A stretch of 64,000 nt of DNA, taken from NCBI RefSeq assembly GCF_017639205.1, contig NZ_CP071139.1:5138501-5202500 (forward strand). The letters run 5' to 3'. The position numbers and the translations under genes were made by a program. Under the pieces are notes generated by a model, which was given only the letters and a program-made list of their open reading frames with translations, had not been told where the DNA came from and searched no databases. Positions 8,398-17,449 of the stretch are shown in pieces (position 1 is the first letter of the stretch; every line of letters begins with the position of its first letter). This stretch comes from Streptomyces nojiriensis (GTDB taxonomy: Bacteria; Actinomycetota; Actinomycetes; Streptomycetales; Streptomycetaceae).

Positions 8398-9669
8398 CTA
8401 GCCGGTCCGGGTCTGGCGGATCGAGTCGAACCAGCGGACCACCTGGGGCGCCGAGCGGACCGCGGTGGCCGTGTGGTCGGCGTCCGGGCCCTGGTCCACG
8501 ACCTTCGCCCGGACCCCGTGAGCGGCCAGATCTGCGGCGCAGGCGCGGGAGTTGGCGGCCGGGACGTCCGTGTCGGCCCCGCCCGCGTAGAGGCGTACGG
8601 GCGCGGCGGGCTTCCAGTCGCAGACGCCGTCGTTGGCCCGTATGGCCTCCAGCAGGGCCCCGCGCGGGCTGCGGATGTTCTCGGCCCACTGCGGGGTCAG
8701 CAGTTCCTGCGGCGTCGCCGGGAGCGCGGCCACGATGTCCTGCGGCTGGTGGCTCCCGTCGAACAGGCCTTCCACAGCCTGTGCATAGGGCGTGCGGAAC
8801 ACCTCCGCCGGGTCCTCGTAGAGCGGGTGGAGCCGGTTCTGGGCCGTGAGGAAGTAGGAGAGGTAGAAGACGCCGACGCGCGGATCGACCCGGCCGTCGG
8901 TGAGCCCGGGGAACTCGGTGCCGAGCAGGTCGTGCGGCCCGGCCATCGGGGCCAGCGCCCGCAGCCGCAGCCCGTCGCGCCCGCGGGAGAGCTCGCGGCC
9001 CAGGGCCATCGCCACCTGGCCGCCCTGGGAGAAGCCGGTGGCGTACACGTCCCGGCTGACCGGGCGTCCCAGCCGGTCGGCGGCGGTGCGGGCGGCCTTC
9101 AGCATGTCGACGGAGGCCGTGACCGAGGACCGGGTGTCCATGTACGGGTGGCTGCCCGGGCCGCCGCCCAGGCCCAGGTAGTCCGGTGCCGCGACGGCCC
9201 GGCCGGCGGAGGCGTGCAGGTAGGGGGTGAGCCGGTTGGAGCCGGCGCCCCCGGACGGGGCGTCGTCGCGGGTGGCGACCGTACCGTGGGTGTCGGAGAC
9301 CAGGTCGAGGCGGTGCGGGCCGCCGCGCGGCAGGACGAGCAGCCCGGTCGCGGTGGTGGGCCGGCCCTGCGGGTCCACGGTGGCGTAGGTCAGGCGGTAG
9401 GCGCGCACGCCGTACCGGACGGTCGCCGGATCGATGCCCAGCGTGCCGAGTTCGGCGACGACCTGGTCGCGGTCGAGGGTGTCCAGCGGGACGACGGAGA
9501 CCAGCGCGCCCCGGGCGGCGGACGCATCGGACGCGGCGGCCCGTGCGGCGGGCGCGGCCAGCGCCGCCGGGGCGGCGATCCCGCCGAGGACGGCGGCCAG
9601 GGCCACCGCTGCGGCGCCGCGCCGCAGCCACTGCCGGCGCTGCTGCTTGCTGTGCTGCGTGATCGTCAT
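8398..9669 (-). CDS. Secreted lipase-like alpha/beta-hydrolase
   Basis: This 423-residue protein has a Sec signal peptide with a twin-Arg-like start (RRQWLRRGAAAVALAAVLGG) ending near residue 43 at an Ala-rich region. The mature part is an alpha/beta-hydrolase of the secretory-lipase (fungal LIP-like) type: nucleophile elbow GFSQGGQVAMALG, a probable acid in GGADTDVP, and a probable His in DADHTATAV. The ATG at 9669 gives the signal peptide its proper start. The product is expected outside the cell; its lipid or ester substrate is unknown. The stop lies in the flank of the palindromic element. Confidence 0.8.
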   Translation of the reverse strand: MTITQHSKQQRRQWLRRGAAAVALAAVLGGIAAPAALAAPAARAAASDASAARGALVSVVPLDTLDRDQVVAELGTLGIDPATVRYGVRAYRLTYATVDPQGRPTTATGLLVLPRGGPHRLDLVSDTHGTVATRDDAPSGGAGSNRLTPYLHASAGRAVAAPDYLGLGGGPGSHPYMDTRSSVTASVDMLKAARTAADRLGRPVSRDVYATGFSQGGQVAMALGRELSRGRDGLRLRALAPMAGPHDLLGTEFPGLTDGRVDPRVGVFYLSYFLTAQNRLHPLYEDPAEVFRTPYAQAVEGLFDGSHQPQDIVAALPATPQELLTPQWAENIRSPRGALLEAIRANDGVCDWKPAAPVRLYAGGADTDVPAANSRACAADLAAHGVRAKVVDQGPDADHTATAVRSAPQVVRWFDSIRQTRTG

Positions 9670-9768
9670 GCCGGGAACGCTACGGACGCCCGCCGCGCCC
9701 CGACATCCTGGCGGCACCCGTCCGTCGCGGGGGTTGTCCCCAGGCCCGCCGGGGGAGTGCGCCGGGGG

Positions 9769-10086
9769 TCAGGGGAAGGCCAGGACGAGCAGCACGGCCA
9801 CCGCCTCCAGCGCCACCTGCGCGGCGAGCGCGATCCGTCCCGCCCGCCCGGGCGCGGCCGTCGCGACGACGAAGGACACCACCAGGGCGGCGAGCAGCGC
9901 CCCGAAGGCGCCGACCGGGAAGGGCGCGCACTCGATGTCGTCCACGAAGCACCGGCCGCCCGTGTCGGTGGCCAGCACCAGGATCTTCACGACGAACAGG
10001 GCGGGCAGGAACAGCAGGGCGGCGAGCAGCGAGCGCGACCGGATCCGGGACGCGGGGACGGTGGCGGGCTGGGGCGTACGGGTCAT
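9769..10086 (-). CDS. Small membrane protein, unknown function
   Basis: This 105-residue protein has three hydrophobic segments (about 21-40, 58-77 and 85-104). A loop between the first two contains CFVDDIEC, two Cys six residues apart that could form a disulfide on the outer face. I recognise no family. It is 77 bp upstream of nothing obvious on its own strand and is probably monocistronic. Confidence 0.6.
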   Translation of the reverse strand: MTRTPQPATVPASRIRSRSLLAALLFLPALFVVKILVLATDTGGRCFVDDIECAPFPVGAFGALLAALVVSFVVATAAPGRAGRIALAAQVALEAVAVLLVLAFP

Positions 10087-10163
10087 GCCACCACCGTGCC
10101 GCGCGGCCGCCGTACGCGGATCCGCGCGGGTACTCGGCCCGCGCGGTCCCCGTACTCAGATCC

Positions 10164-10379
10164 TCAGAACAGCGGGAGCTGCCCCGGGTGTTCGGACAGC
10201 ACGAAGCCGTCCAGGGTCGGCGCGGACGCGCCGAGCACCACCCGGGCCCGGGACCCGGGGCAGGACACCAGGTCGCCGTGCCCCCGCCCGGAGGGCGGAT
10301 CGTGGCGGGCGATCCGTCCGGCGGTGACGGCGCAGTCGCGGCCGCAGGAGGGGCAGGCCCGGCGGGGAGAGTGGGACAT
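10164..10379 (-). CDS. Small putative zinc-ribbon protein
   Basis: This 71-residue protein begins MSHSPRRACPSCGRDC, a CxxCxxxC cluster, and has a further Cys in LVSCPGS. The spacing suggests a zinc ribbon or knuckle. No function is assigned. It lies 29 bp downstream of the acetyltransferase gene on the same strand and may be co-transcribed with it. Confidence 0.55.
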   Translation of the reverse strand: MSHSPRRACPSCGRDCAVTAGRIARHDPPSGRGHGDLVSCPGSRARVVLGASAPTLDGFVLSEHPGQLPLF

Positions 10380-10408
10380 GCCGCCCAGTCTGCCCTGCCG
10401 CACCGACA

Positions 10409-11260
10409 TCAGTCCTGCTGGGAGGCGAGCCACGCCTCGTGCGCCCGCTCGACCCGGGCCCACAGCGCAGCCCGGTCCGCCGCCGTCAGGTCGTCGAGCT
10501 CCCGCCCGAAGACCGTGGCCATGGCCTCGAAGAGCTCCTCCGGACCGGCCAGTTCGCGCTTGTCGCGGCCGCCCTGCGGGTCGAGGGTCAGCAGGATCTT
10601 GCCGTGCAGCCGGTTCATGACCCCGGCGTTGCGCCGCAGCATGAAGAAGGACTGCAGGAAGGGGGAGTCCTCGGCGGTGGACAGGCGCAGGTGCTCGTCC
10701 GCGAAATCGGCCATGGTCGCGGGGGCCGAGCGGAAGTTCATCGCGGGGAAGGGCGAGCTCTCGTTGAGGAAGGTCCAGCCCGCGTCGGGCCCGTCCGCGC
10801 TCCCGAGCGGCCGCAGTCCGTACCGGAAGCCACGCTCGTACGAGCCCTCGCGCAGCGGCAGCGGCTCGGGCGGGCCGTCGCCCAGGCCGACGTCCACGAA
10901 GTAGGCCTCCCCGTCGATCCGTACGGTCAGGGTGAGGTGGTCCCCGCTGACCTCCGTGGACTCGCGATCCGCGGACATGCCCCCGAGGTGGCGGGTCACG
11001 TCGTAGCCGAGGTGCTCCAGCAGCGCAGCGAAGGCGCCGTTGAGGTGGAAGCAGTAACCGCCGCGTCCGGCGGCGATGCGGCGCACGGACAGCTCGGGGT
11101 CGATGCCCGGCGGCCGGCCCAGCTGGATCTCGGTGTTCTCGAAGGGGACCCGCTCCAGATGGGCCCGCGTGAGCGCGAACAGCCCTTCGACGGAGGGGGA
11201 TCCGGGTTCGGTGATGCCGATCCGCCCCAGGTACGCGGCGTATATGCCAGAGATGATCAT
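10409..11260 (-). CDS. nat: Arylamine N-acetyltransferase
   Basis: This 283-residue protein is the NAT family, which moves an acetyl group from acetyl-CoA to arylamines and hydrazines through a Cys-His-Asp triad. The catalytic Cys is in RGGYCFHLN (near residue 70), the His in DHLTLTV (near 109) and the Asp in YFVDVGLGD (near 124). The N-terminal phrase HLERVPFENTEIQLG is diagnostic. Length is normal for bacterial NATs (270-290). In actinomycetes some homologues act as amide synthases in antibiotic pathways, but no such cluster is visible here. Confidence 0.93.
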   Translation of the reverse strand: MIISGIYAAYLGRIGITEPGSPSVEGLFALTRAHLERVPFENTEIQLGRPPGIDPELSVRRIAAGRGGYCFHLNGAFAALLEHLGYDVTRHLGGMSADRESTEVSGDHLTLTVRIDGEAYFVDVGLGDGPPEPLPLREGSYERGFRYGLRPLGSADGPDAGWTFLNESSPFPAMNFRSAPATMADFADEHLRLSTAEDSPFLQSFFMLRRNAGVMNRLHGKILLTLDPQGGRDKRELAGPEELFEAMATVFGRELDDLTAADRAALWARVERAHEAWLASQQD

Positions 11261-11297
11261 GGGATCACCCTAGATCCGCCGTCTCCTCCCGAGCAGG

Positions 11298-12440
11298 CTA
11301 TTTGTCGATGTCGCCGACGACGAAGAAGAGCGAGCCCAGGATCGCCACCATGTCGGCGACCAGCTGCCCCGGCAGCAGCACGGCCAGCGCCTGGATGTTG
11401 TTGTACGAGGCGCTGCGCAGCTTCAGCCGGTACGGGGTCTTCTCCCCCTTGGAGACGAGGTAGTAGCCGTTGATGCCGAGCGGGTTCTCGGTCCAGGCGT
11501 ACGTGTGCCCCTCGGGCGCCTTCAGGACCTTGGGCAGCCGCTGGTTGATCGGCCCCGGCGGGAGGTCGTCCATCCGGTCCAGGCAGGCCACGGCCAGGTC
11601 GAGCGCGTTGTGGGTCTGGTCCAGCAGGCACTCGAAGCGGGCCAGGCAGTCGCCCTCGGTGCGGGTGATCACCTTCAGGACGTCCTGGAGCTCGCCGTAG
11701 GCCAGGTACGGCTCGTCACGGCGCAGGTCGAAGTCGACGCCGGAGGCGCGGGCGATCGGGCCGGAGACCCCGTACGCGTGCACCGCCTCGGCGGACAGGA
11801 CGCCGACCCCGCGCGTGCGGGCGCGGAAGATCTCGTTCCCGTGGACCAGCTTGTCGTAGACGTCCATCCGGGTCCGGACGTCGGCGATCGCGGCGCGGGC
11901 CCGGCCGAGCCAGCCGGCCGGGAGGTCCTCCTTGAGGCCTCCCACGCGGTTGAACATGTAGTGCATCCGCCCGCCGGAGATCTCCTCCATGACGGCCTGG
12001 AGCTCCTCGCGTTCCCGGAACGCGTGGAAGATCGGGGTGATACCACCCAGTTCGAGGGGGTACGAGCCGAGGAACATCAGGTGGTTCAGCACCCGGTTCA
12101 GCTCGGCCAGCAGCGTCCGCATCCACACGGCCCGCTCGGGGACCTCCATGCCGAGCATCCGCTCGACGGCCATGACCACGCCCAGCTCGTTCGAGAACGC
12201 GGACAGCCAGTCGTGGCGGTTCGCGAGCATCACGATCTGCCGGTAGTCGCGGGCCTCGAAGAGTTTCTCCGCACCGCGGTGCATGTAGCCGACCACCGGT
12301 TCGGCACTGACGATCCGCTCGCCGTCCAGGACGAGGCGCAGGCGCAGCACGCCGTGCGTGGAAGGGTGCTGGGGGCCGATGTTGAGCACCATGTCGGTGC
12401 TCTCCGCCGCTCCGCCGATGCCGACCGTGGTCTCCGTCAT
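11298..12440 (-). CDS. nuoD2: NADH-quinone oxidoreductase subunit D-like protein, orphan copy
   Basis: This 380-residue protein is a NuoD (49-kDa, complex I peripheral arm) homologue with GPQHPSTHGVLRLRL near the N-terminus, EPVVGYMHRGAEKL, and a C-terminal region ending GDIDK where housekeeping NuoD usually ends GEVDR. It lies outside any nuo operon, between an acetyltransferase gene and PH-domain genes. Streptomyces carries such a second NuoD besides the main nuoA-N cluster. Whether it replaces NuoD in complex I or serves another hydrogenase-like assembly cannot be told. It diverges from the PH-domain pair across 31 bp. The NDUFAF7-like methyltransferase gene 4 kb away is noteworthy. Confidence 0.9.
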   Translation of the reverse strand: MTETTVGIGGAAESTDMVLNIGPQHPSTHGVLRLRLVLDGERIVSAEPVVGYMHRGAEKLFEARDYRQIVMLANRHDWLSAFSNELGVVMAVERMLGMEVPERAVWMRTLLAELNRVLNHLMFLGSYPLELGGITPIFHAFREREELQAVMEEISGGRMHYMFNRVGGLKEDLPAGWLGRARAAIADVRTRMDVYDKLVHGNEIFRARTRGVGVLSAEAVHAYGVSGPIARASGVDFDLRRDEPYLAYGELQDVLKVITRTEGDCLARFECLLDQTHNALDLAVACLDRMDDLPPGPINQRLPKVLKAPEGHTYAWTENPLGINGYYLVSKGEKTPYRLKLRSASYNNIQALAVLLPGQLVADMVAILGSLFFVVGDIDK

Positions 12441-12471
12441 GCGGGCATTGTCTCAGCCCTAGGGTGGACGC

Positions 12472-12963
12472 ATGGAAACGGGGACGATGGGTGAGACGGA
12501 CGGACCCGCATGGGTCGGGCTGCCCGGCGGGCTGCTCACTCTGCGGCGGACGCTGCTGCTGATATGGACGGTGCTGCTCGCCGTCGTGACCGCCGTCGTG
12601 CCCGGGCTGACGCTCGGGCCGGCGTGGGCGGCCCTCGGAGCGTTCTGGCTCGCGGTCCTGGCCTGGGGCTGGGTGCTCCTGGGCCGGAACTGGCGGTCCT
12701 GGCGGTACGCCGAGCGCGCGGACGACCTGCTGATCAGCCGGGGCGTGCTGTGGCGGGAGGAGACCGTGGTGCCGTACGGGCGGATGCAGCTGGTCGAGGT
12801 CACCTCCGGCCCGCTGGAGCGCCGCTTCGGCCTGGCCTCCGTACAGCTGCACACGGCCGCGGCCGCCACCGACGCCAAGATCCCCGGGCTGGTGCCGGCC
12901 GAGGCGGAGCGGCTGCGCGACCGGCTCACCGCCCTCGGCGAGGCAAGGTCGGCGGGCCTGTGA
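12472..12963 (+). CDS. PH-domain membrane protein (YdbS-like)
   Basis: This 163-residue protein has two hydrophobic segments (about 25-45 and 50-67) and then a bacterial PH domain (bPH2/DUF304) with ADDLLISRGVLWREETVVPY and MQLVEVTSGPLERRFGLASV. It overlaps the next gene by 4 bp (GTGA), so the two are translationally coupled. YdbS/YdbT pairs are membrane proteins of unclear role; in Bacillus they affect resistance to certain antimicrobial peptides. Confidence 0.85.
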   Translation: METGTMGETDGPAWVGLPGGLLTLRRTLLLIWTVLLAVVTAVVPGLTLGPAWAALGAFWLAVLAWGWVLLGRNWRSWRYAERADDLLISRGVLWREETVVPYGRMQLVEVTSGPLERRFGLASVQLHTAAAATDAKIPGLVPAEAERLRDRLTALGEARSAGL

Positions 12964-14378
12964 GCCCCGCCCCGGCCGGCGGCGCCGGCGAACCCGCCAC
13001 GGGCGATCCCACGGGCGATCCCACGGCCGATCCCACGGCCGGCCCCGCGAGCGCCCCCGCCGTGGAGCGCCGGCTGCACCCCTTCACCCCGCTGCGCCGC
13101 GCCTGGGTGCCGATCGCCGCGACCGTCGGCGTGATCGCCCAGCAGGGCGACCAGGCCGGGCGGTGGGTGGCCGACCTGTCCGCCCTCCTGCGGGTGGCGG
13201 CGGTGGCGGGCCTGATCATGGTCTTCGGCGCCTACGGATTCCTGAGCTGGTGGTTCACCCACTACGCCATCACCGACACCGAACTGCGCATCCGCAGCGG
13301 GCTCTTCTTCCGCCGCACCGCGCACATCCGCCTCGACCGGCTCCAGGCCGTGGACGTCACCCGCCCCCTCCTGGCCCGGCTGACCGGCGTCGCCAGCCTC
13401 CGGCTCGACGTCATCGGCACCGAGGAGAAGGACCAGCTGTCCTTCCTCGGCGAGAAGGAGGCCGTCGCCCTGCGCGCCGAGCTCCTCGCCCGCGCGGCCG
13501 GCTTCGCCCCCGAGGAGGCCGTGAGCCTGGGCGAGGCCCCCGAGCACGAACTGCTGCGCGTGACCCCGCGCGAGCTCGTCGTGTCGCTGCTGCTCAACCT
13601 GGGCGTCTGGGCCCTGCTGGTCCCCGGGCTGACCGTGCCGGTCGTCGTGTGGTGGCTCAGCTCCAGCCCGTGGGCGGCCCTCGTCGCCGTGCTCCCGATG
13701 CTCGGCGCTGTCTGGGCGGGCACCGCGGGCCGCTTCCTCACCGAGCACGACTGGCGGGTCGCCGAGTCCCCGGACGGGCTGCGCCTGGACCACGGGCTGC
13801 TGGACCGGGCCCACGAGACCGTGCCGCCGGGGCGCGTGCAGAACGTACGGATCGTGGAGCCGCTGCTGTGGCGGCGGCGCGGCCTGGTCCGGGTGGAACT
13901 GAAGGTCGCCGGCTCGAACAACACCGTCCTGGTCCCGGTGGCCACGCGGGCCGCCGCCACCGCCGTCATCGCCCGGGTGCTGCCCGGGGTGGACCTGGCC
14001 GCCCTGACCTTCTCCGGATCCCCCCGGACCGGGTCCCGCTGGGTGGTCCCGGTGTGGTGGAAGGGCTACGCGCTGGCGCTCTCCCCGGAGGTGTTCGCCG
14101 CCCGGCACGGCCGCCTGTGCCGGCGTACGGACATCGTCCCGCACGCCAAGGTGCAGAGCGTCCGCCTCACGCAGGGCCCGTGGGAACGCGCCCGCGGCGT
14201 CGCCGACGTCCACGTGGACACCGGGGCGAACTGCACGGTCACGGCCCGGCTCCGCCCGGAGCCGGAGGCCGCGGCCCTGCTGCACGCCCAGGCCGCCCGC
14301 TCCCGCACCTCCCGCGCCTCGGCCCGCCCGGACCGCTGGATGACGGCACGGCCACCGGCCCCGGAGGCGGGGGCGTAA
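12960..14378 (+). CDS. PH-domain membrane protein (YdbT-like)
   Basis: About 472 residues starting at the GTG that overlaps the previous stop. A short low-complexity N-terminus contains a tandem tetrapeptide (GDPTGDPTADPTAGP; 15-bp DNA units). Four hydrophobic segments and three bPH2 domains follow, each starting with a phrase like ITDTELRIRSGLFFRRTAHI, LDHGLLDRAHETVPPGRVQ, or HGRLCRRTDIVPHAKVQ. This is the usual partner of the smaller PH protein upstream. Upstream in-frame codons are antisense-like or overlap the YdbS gene, so the coupled start is preferred. Confidence 0.85.
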   Translation: MSPAPAGGAGEPATGDPTGDPTADPTAGPASAPAVERRLHPFTPLRRAWVPIAATVGVIAQQGDQAGRWVADLSALLRVAAVAGLIMVFGAYGFLSWWFTHYAITDTELRIRSGLFFRRTAHIRLDRLQAVDVTRPLLARLTGVASLRLDVIGTEEKDQLSFLGEKEAVALRAELLARAAGFAPEEAVSLGEAPEHELLRVTPRELVVSLLLNLGVWALLVPGLTVPVVVWWLSSSPWAALVAVLPMLGAVWAGTAGRFLTEHDWRVAESPDGLRLDHGLLDRAHETVPPGRVQNVRIVEPLLWRRRGLVRVELKVAGSNNTVLVPVATRAAATAVIARVLPGVDLAALTFSGSPRTGSRWVVPVWWKGYALALSPEVFAARHGRLCRRTDIVPHAKVQSVRLTQGPWERARGVADVHVDTGANCTVTARLRPEPEAAALLHAQAARSRTSRASARPDRWMTARPPAPEAGA

Positions 14379-14383
14379 GGGGG

Positions 14384-15061
14384 CTACCCGGCTCCGCCGC
14401 CGCCTGCGCGGACCAGGCCCGTCTCGTAGGCCAGGACCACCACCTGGACGCGGTCGCGCAGCCCCAGCTTGGTCAGGATCCGGCCCACGTGGGTCTTCAC
14501 CGTCGCCTCCGACAGGACCAGCCGGGCCGCGATCTCGCCGTTGGACAGGCCCTGCGCCACCAGCAGCATGACCTCGCGCTCGCGCTCCGTCAGCCGCTCG
14601 ATCTCCTTGTTCTGCGGCTCCTGGGTCGTCGTCGGCAGCATCGGCGCGAAGCGGTCCAGCAGGCGCCGCGTCGTGGAGGGGGCCACCACCGCGTCGCCGC
14701 TGTGCACGGAGCGGATGGCCGCGAGCAGCTCGCCCGGCGGGACGTCCTTCAGCATGAATCCGCTCGCGCCGGCCTTCAGGCCCGAGAAGGCGTACTCGTC
14801 CAGGTCGAAGGTGGTCAGGATGATCACCTTCGGGTGCTCCTCCGGCTCGCAGATCCGCCGTGTCGCCTCCACCCCGTCCAGCCGGGGCATGCGGACGTCC
14901 ATCAGCACCACGTCCACTTTCGTGGCCCGCAGCACCTCCAGCGCCTCCAGGCCGTCGCCCGCCTCGGCGACCACCTCCATGTCCGGCTGGGCGGCGAGCA
15001 CCATACGGAAACCGGTGCGCAGCAGCACCTGGTCGTCGACCAGCATCACGCGGATGGACAT
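14384..15061 (-). CDS. NarL/LuxR-family response regulator
   Basis: This 225-residue regulator has a receiver domain with acidic pocket VDD (9-10) and phosphoacceptor Asp at about 55 in VLMDVRMP, and a LuxR-type helix-turn-helix near 150-215 (LTEREREVMLLVAQGLSNGE). It is 17 bp downstream of its cognate sensor kinase gene. The stimulus is not known. Its stop is 5 bp from the convergent PH-domain gene. Confidence 0.93.
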   Translation of the reverse strand: MSIRVMLVDDQVLLRTGFRMVLAAQPDMEVVAEAGDGLEALEVLRATKVDVVLMDVRMPRLDGVEATRRICEPEEHPKVIILTTFDLDEYAFSGLKAGASGFMLKDVPPGELLAAIRSVHSGDAVVAPSTTRRLLDRFAPMLPTTTQEPQNKEIERLTEREREVMLLVAQGLSNGEIAARLVLSEATVKTHVGRILTKLGLRDRVQVVVLAYETGLVRAGGGGAG

Positions 15062-15078
15062 CAGTTACCTCGTCCTCG

Positions 15079-16281
15079 TCATCTCTTCTTCAGGGGCAGC
15101 AGAGCGCTGATCCGGAAGCCGCCACCGGGCCGCGGCCCCGCGTCCAGGGTTCCGCCGACCATACCGATCCGCTCGCGCATGCCGATCAGCCCGTGTCCGG
15201 CGCCGTCCGCGCCGCCGTCCTCGTACAACTCGTGGGCCGCGCCCCGGCCGTCGTCCTCGACCAGCAGGCCGAGCCCGTCGTCGAAGTAGACCAGCCGGAC
15301 GCTGGCCTTCGCGTCGGGGCCGCCGTGCTTGCGGGTGTTGGTCAGCGCCTCCTGCACGATCCGGTACGCCGTCAGCTCGACCCCGCTGGGCAGCCGCCGG
15401 GGCGCGCCCTCGACCTCGAAGTCCACCGCGAGCCCGGCCGTCCGCACCTGCTCGACCAGGACCTCGATCTGCTCGACGTCCGGCTGGGGCACGTAGTCCT
15501 CGGACTCCTGCGGCTCGCCGGTGCGCAGCACGCCCAGCAGCCGCCGCATCTCGGCCAGGGCCTGGCGCCCGGTGCCGGAGATGGTCTGGAGGGCTTCCTT
15601 GGCCTGTTCGGGGGCCGCGTCCATGACGTACGCCGCCCCGTCCGCCTGGACCACCATCACCGAGACGTTGTGCGCGACGACGTCGTGCAGCTCGCGGGCG
15701 ATCCGGGCGCGCTCGGCGGCCACGGCCACCTTGGCCTGGGCCTCGCGCTGGTTCTCCAGGCGCTGGTTCCGCTCGACGAGCTGGGCGTAGTAGGCCCGGC
15801 GGGTGCGCAGCGAGTCGCCCAGCACCCAGGCGAGGGCGAAGGGGACCATGGCGAAGAGCGTGAACAGGACGTTGTCGCGGAAGCCGCCCTTGTCCACCTG
15901 GAAGCGCAGGGCGTACAGGGGGGAGGCGAGGAAGCCGATGGCGAGCGCGGTGCGGGACATCCGGCGCGAGACCTCGGCGGAGGCGGCGACCGTGTAGAGG
16001 ATGATCAGCATCGCGAGGTCGGCGTTGTTCACCTCGGCGTGGATGATCAGCTTGTAGACGCCGGTGCCGACGGCCACCCAGAACATCGCCTGCGTCCACT
16101 TGCGGCGCAGGGCCACCACGAGGCTCATCGCGACCACCGCCGGGATGACGAGCAGCCGCGCGGTGGTGCTGCTGAAACTGTCGTCGGCGACCTGCAGCAT
16201 CCCGATCCCGAAGAGGAAGACAGCCCAGAAGCTGTCGACGCCCGTCGGGTGTCTGCGGAGGAAGTCGTAGAGGCGCTGCAC
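15079..16281 (-). CDS. NarL-type sensor histidine kinase
   Basis: This 400-residue kinase has about five membrane segments in the first 155 residues, then a HisKA_3 dimerisation domain with the phosphoacceptor His at about 199 in RIARELHDVVAHNVS, and an HATPase domain with VEDDGRG and GLIGMRERI. The membrane part lacks a recognisable extracytoplasmic sensor domain, as in many DesK-like Streptomyces kinases. It forms an operon with the response regulator downstream. Confidence 0.93.
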   Translation of the reverse strand: MQRLYDFLRRHPTGVDSFWAVFLFGIGMLQVADDSFSSTTARLLVIPAVVAMSLVVALRRKWTQAMFWVAVGTGVYKLIIHAEVNNADLAMLIILYTVAASAEVSRRMSRTALAIGFLASPLYALRFQVDKGGFRDNVLFTLFAMVPFALAWVLGDSLRTRRAYYAQLVERNQRLENQREAQAKVAVAAERARIARELHDVVAHNVSVMVVQADGAAYVMDAAPEQAKEALQTISGTGRQALAEMRRLLGVLRTGEPQESEDYVPQPDVEQIEVLVEQVRTAGLAVDFEVEGAPRRLPSGVELTAYRIVQEALTNTRKHGGPDAKASVRLVYFDDGLGLLVEDDGRGAAHELYEDGGADGAGHGLIGMRERIGMVGGTLDAGPRPGGGFRISALLPLKKR

Positions 16282-16387
16282 GTAACCCAGAGTAGGGAAC
16301 GCAGATAGGTGCTGGAGTCAACCAGAGGTTCGAACCTGACACCGGGGGCGTACTCCCCAAGGTGGACGGAAGCTTAGCCTTTGTCCG

Positions 16388-17380
16388 GTGAGCTCTCAGG
16401 GTGAAGGTGTGACTCCGGTCCGGTGGCGCAGTGCGATGGAGGCCGCGCTGTACGGGCCCGACGGCTTCTACGTGCGGCCCGGCGGGCCGGGACCCGCCGG
16501 GCACTTCCGGACCTCCGTGCACGCCTCGCCGCTGTACGCCGCCGCCGTGGCCCGGCTGCTGCGGTGGGTGGACGCCGAGCTCGGGCACCCGGCGGAGCTG
16601 GACCTGGTCGACGTCGGGGCCGGGCGGGGCGAGCTGCTGGCCGGGGTGCTCGCCGCGCTGGAGCCGGAGACGGCCGCGCGGGTGCGCCCGTACGCCGTGG
16701 AACGCGCGGAGCGGCCCGCCGGGCTCGACCCGCGGATCCGCTGGGCCGCGGCACCGCCCGAAGGGACGACGGGGCTGCTCTTCGCCAACGAGTGGCTGGA
16801 CAACGTGCCGCTGGAGGTCGCCGAGGACGGGCACTACGTGCTGGTCGCCCCGGACGGCACGGAGAGCGCGGGCGGCCCGCTGGACGCCGCGGACCGGGCC
16901 TGGCTGGAGCGGTGGTGGCCCGGCGGCGGCCGCGCCGAGATCGGCCGGGCCCGGGACGAGGCCTGGGCGGCCGCCGCCGCGACCCTGGAGCGGGGCCTGG
17001 CGGTGGCGGTGGACTACGCCCACACCCGGGGCGCACGGCCCCCGTACGGCACCCTGACGGGCTTTCGCGGCGGGCGGGAGGTCCCGCCGGTGCCGGACGG
17101 CTCCTGCGACGTCACCGCCCACGTGGCCCTGGACTCCTGCGCGGGCCCGGGGGCGGTCCTGCTGACCCAGCGCGAGGCCCTGGCCGCGCTCGGCGTCTCG
17201 GGCGCCCGGCCCCCGCTGGCCCTGGCCTCCGCGGACCCGGTGGCCTACGTACGGGCCCTGTCCTCGGCCGGCGAGGCGGCGGAGCTCACGGACCGCGCCG
17301 GGCTGGGCGCCTTCGGCTGGCTGGTCCAGCCGGCCGGCCTCGCGGCCCCGGCGTGGCCGGGAGCGCGGGCCGCGCACTGA
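16388..17380 (+). CDS. SAM-dependent methyltransferase, NDUFAF7/MidA-like
   Basis: This 330-residue protein belongs to COG1565. It has YGPDGFYVRP near residues 19-28, SAM-binding LVDVGAGRGELLAG (about 74-87) and the family phrase ANEWLDNVPLEV (about 135-146; the family consensus is NEF/W-DALP). In mitochondria NDUFAF7 dimethylates an arginine of NDUFS2, the NuoD homologue. Here the gene lies about 4 kb from an orphan nuoD, which suggests but does not prove a similar target. The GTG at 16388 is followed by residues without family character, so the true start could be slightly downstream (GTG at 16409). Confidence 0.82.
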   Translation: MSSQGEGVTPVRWRSAMEAALYGPDGFYVRPGGPGPAGHFRTSVHASPLYAAAVARLLRWVDAELGHPAELDLVDVGAGRGELLAGVLAALEPETAARVRPYAVERAERPAGLDPRIRWAAAPPEGTTGLLFANEWLDNVPLEVAEDGHYVLVAPDGTESAGGPLDAADRAWLERWWPGGGRAEIGRARDEAWAAAAATLERGLAVAVDYAHTRGARPPYGTLTGFRGGREVPPVPDGSCDVTAHVALDSCAGPGAVLLTQREALAALGVSGARPPLALASADPVAYVRALSSAGEAAELTDRAGLGAFGWLVQPAGLAAPAWPGARAAH

Positions 17381-17395
17381 CCCGCCGAGAACGCG

Positions 17396-17429
17396 GAGGG
17401 CCGGGATCCGCTGCGGGATCCCGGCCCTC
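17396..17429. terminator. Bidirectional terminator hairpin
   Basis: Perfect 14-bp arms GAGGGCCGGGATCC and GGATCCCGGCCCTC flank a 6-nt loop (17410-17415), between the convergent methyltransferase and aminopeptidase genes. Confidence 0.85.
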
Positions 17430-17449
17430 CTGTGCATCTGCGCGCGTGC

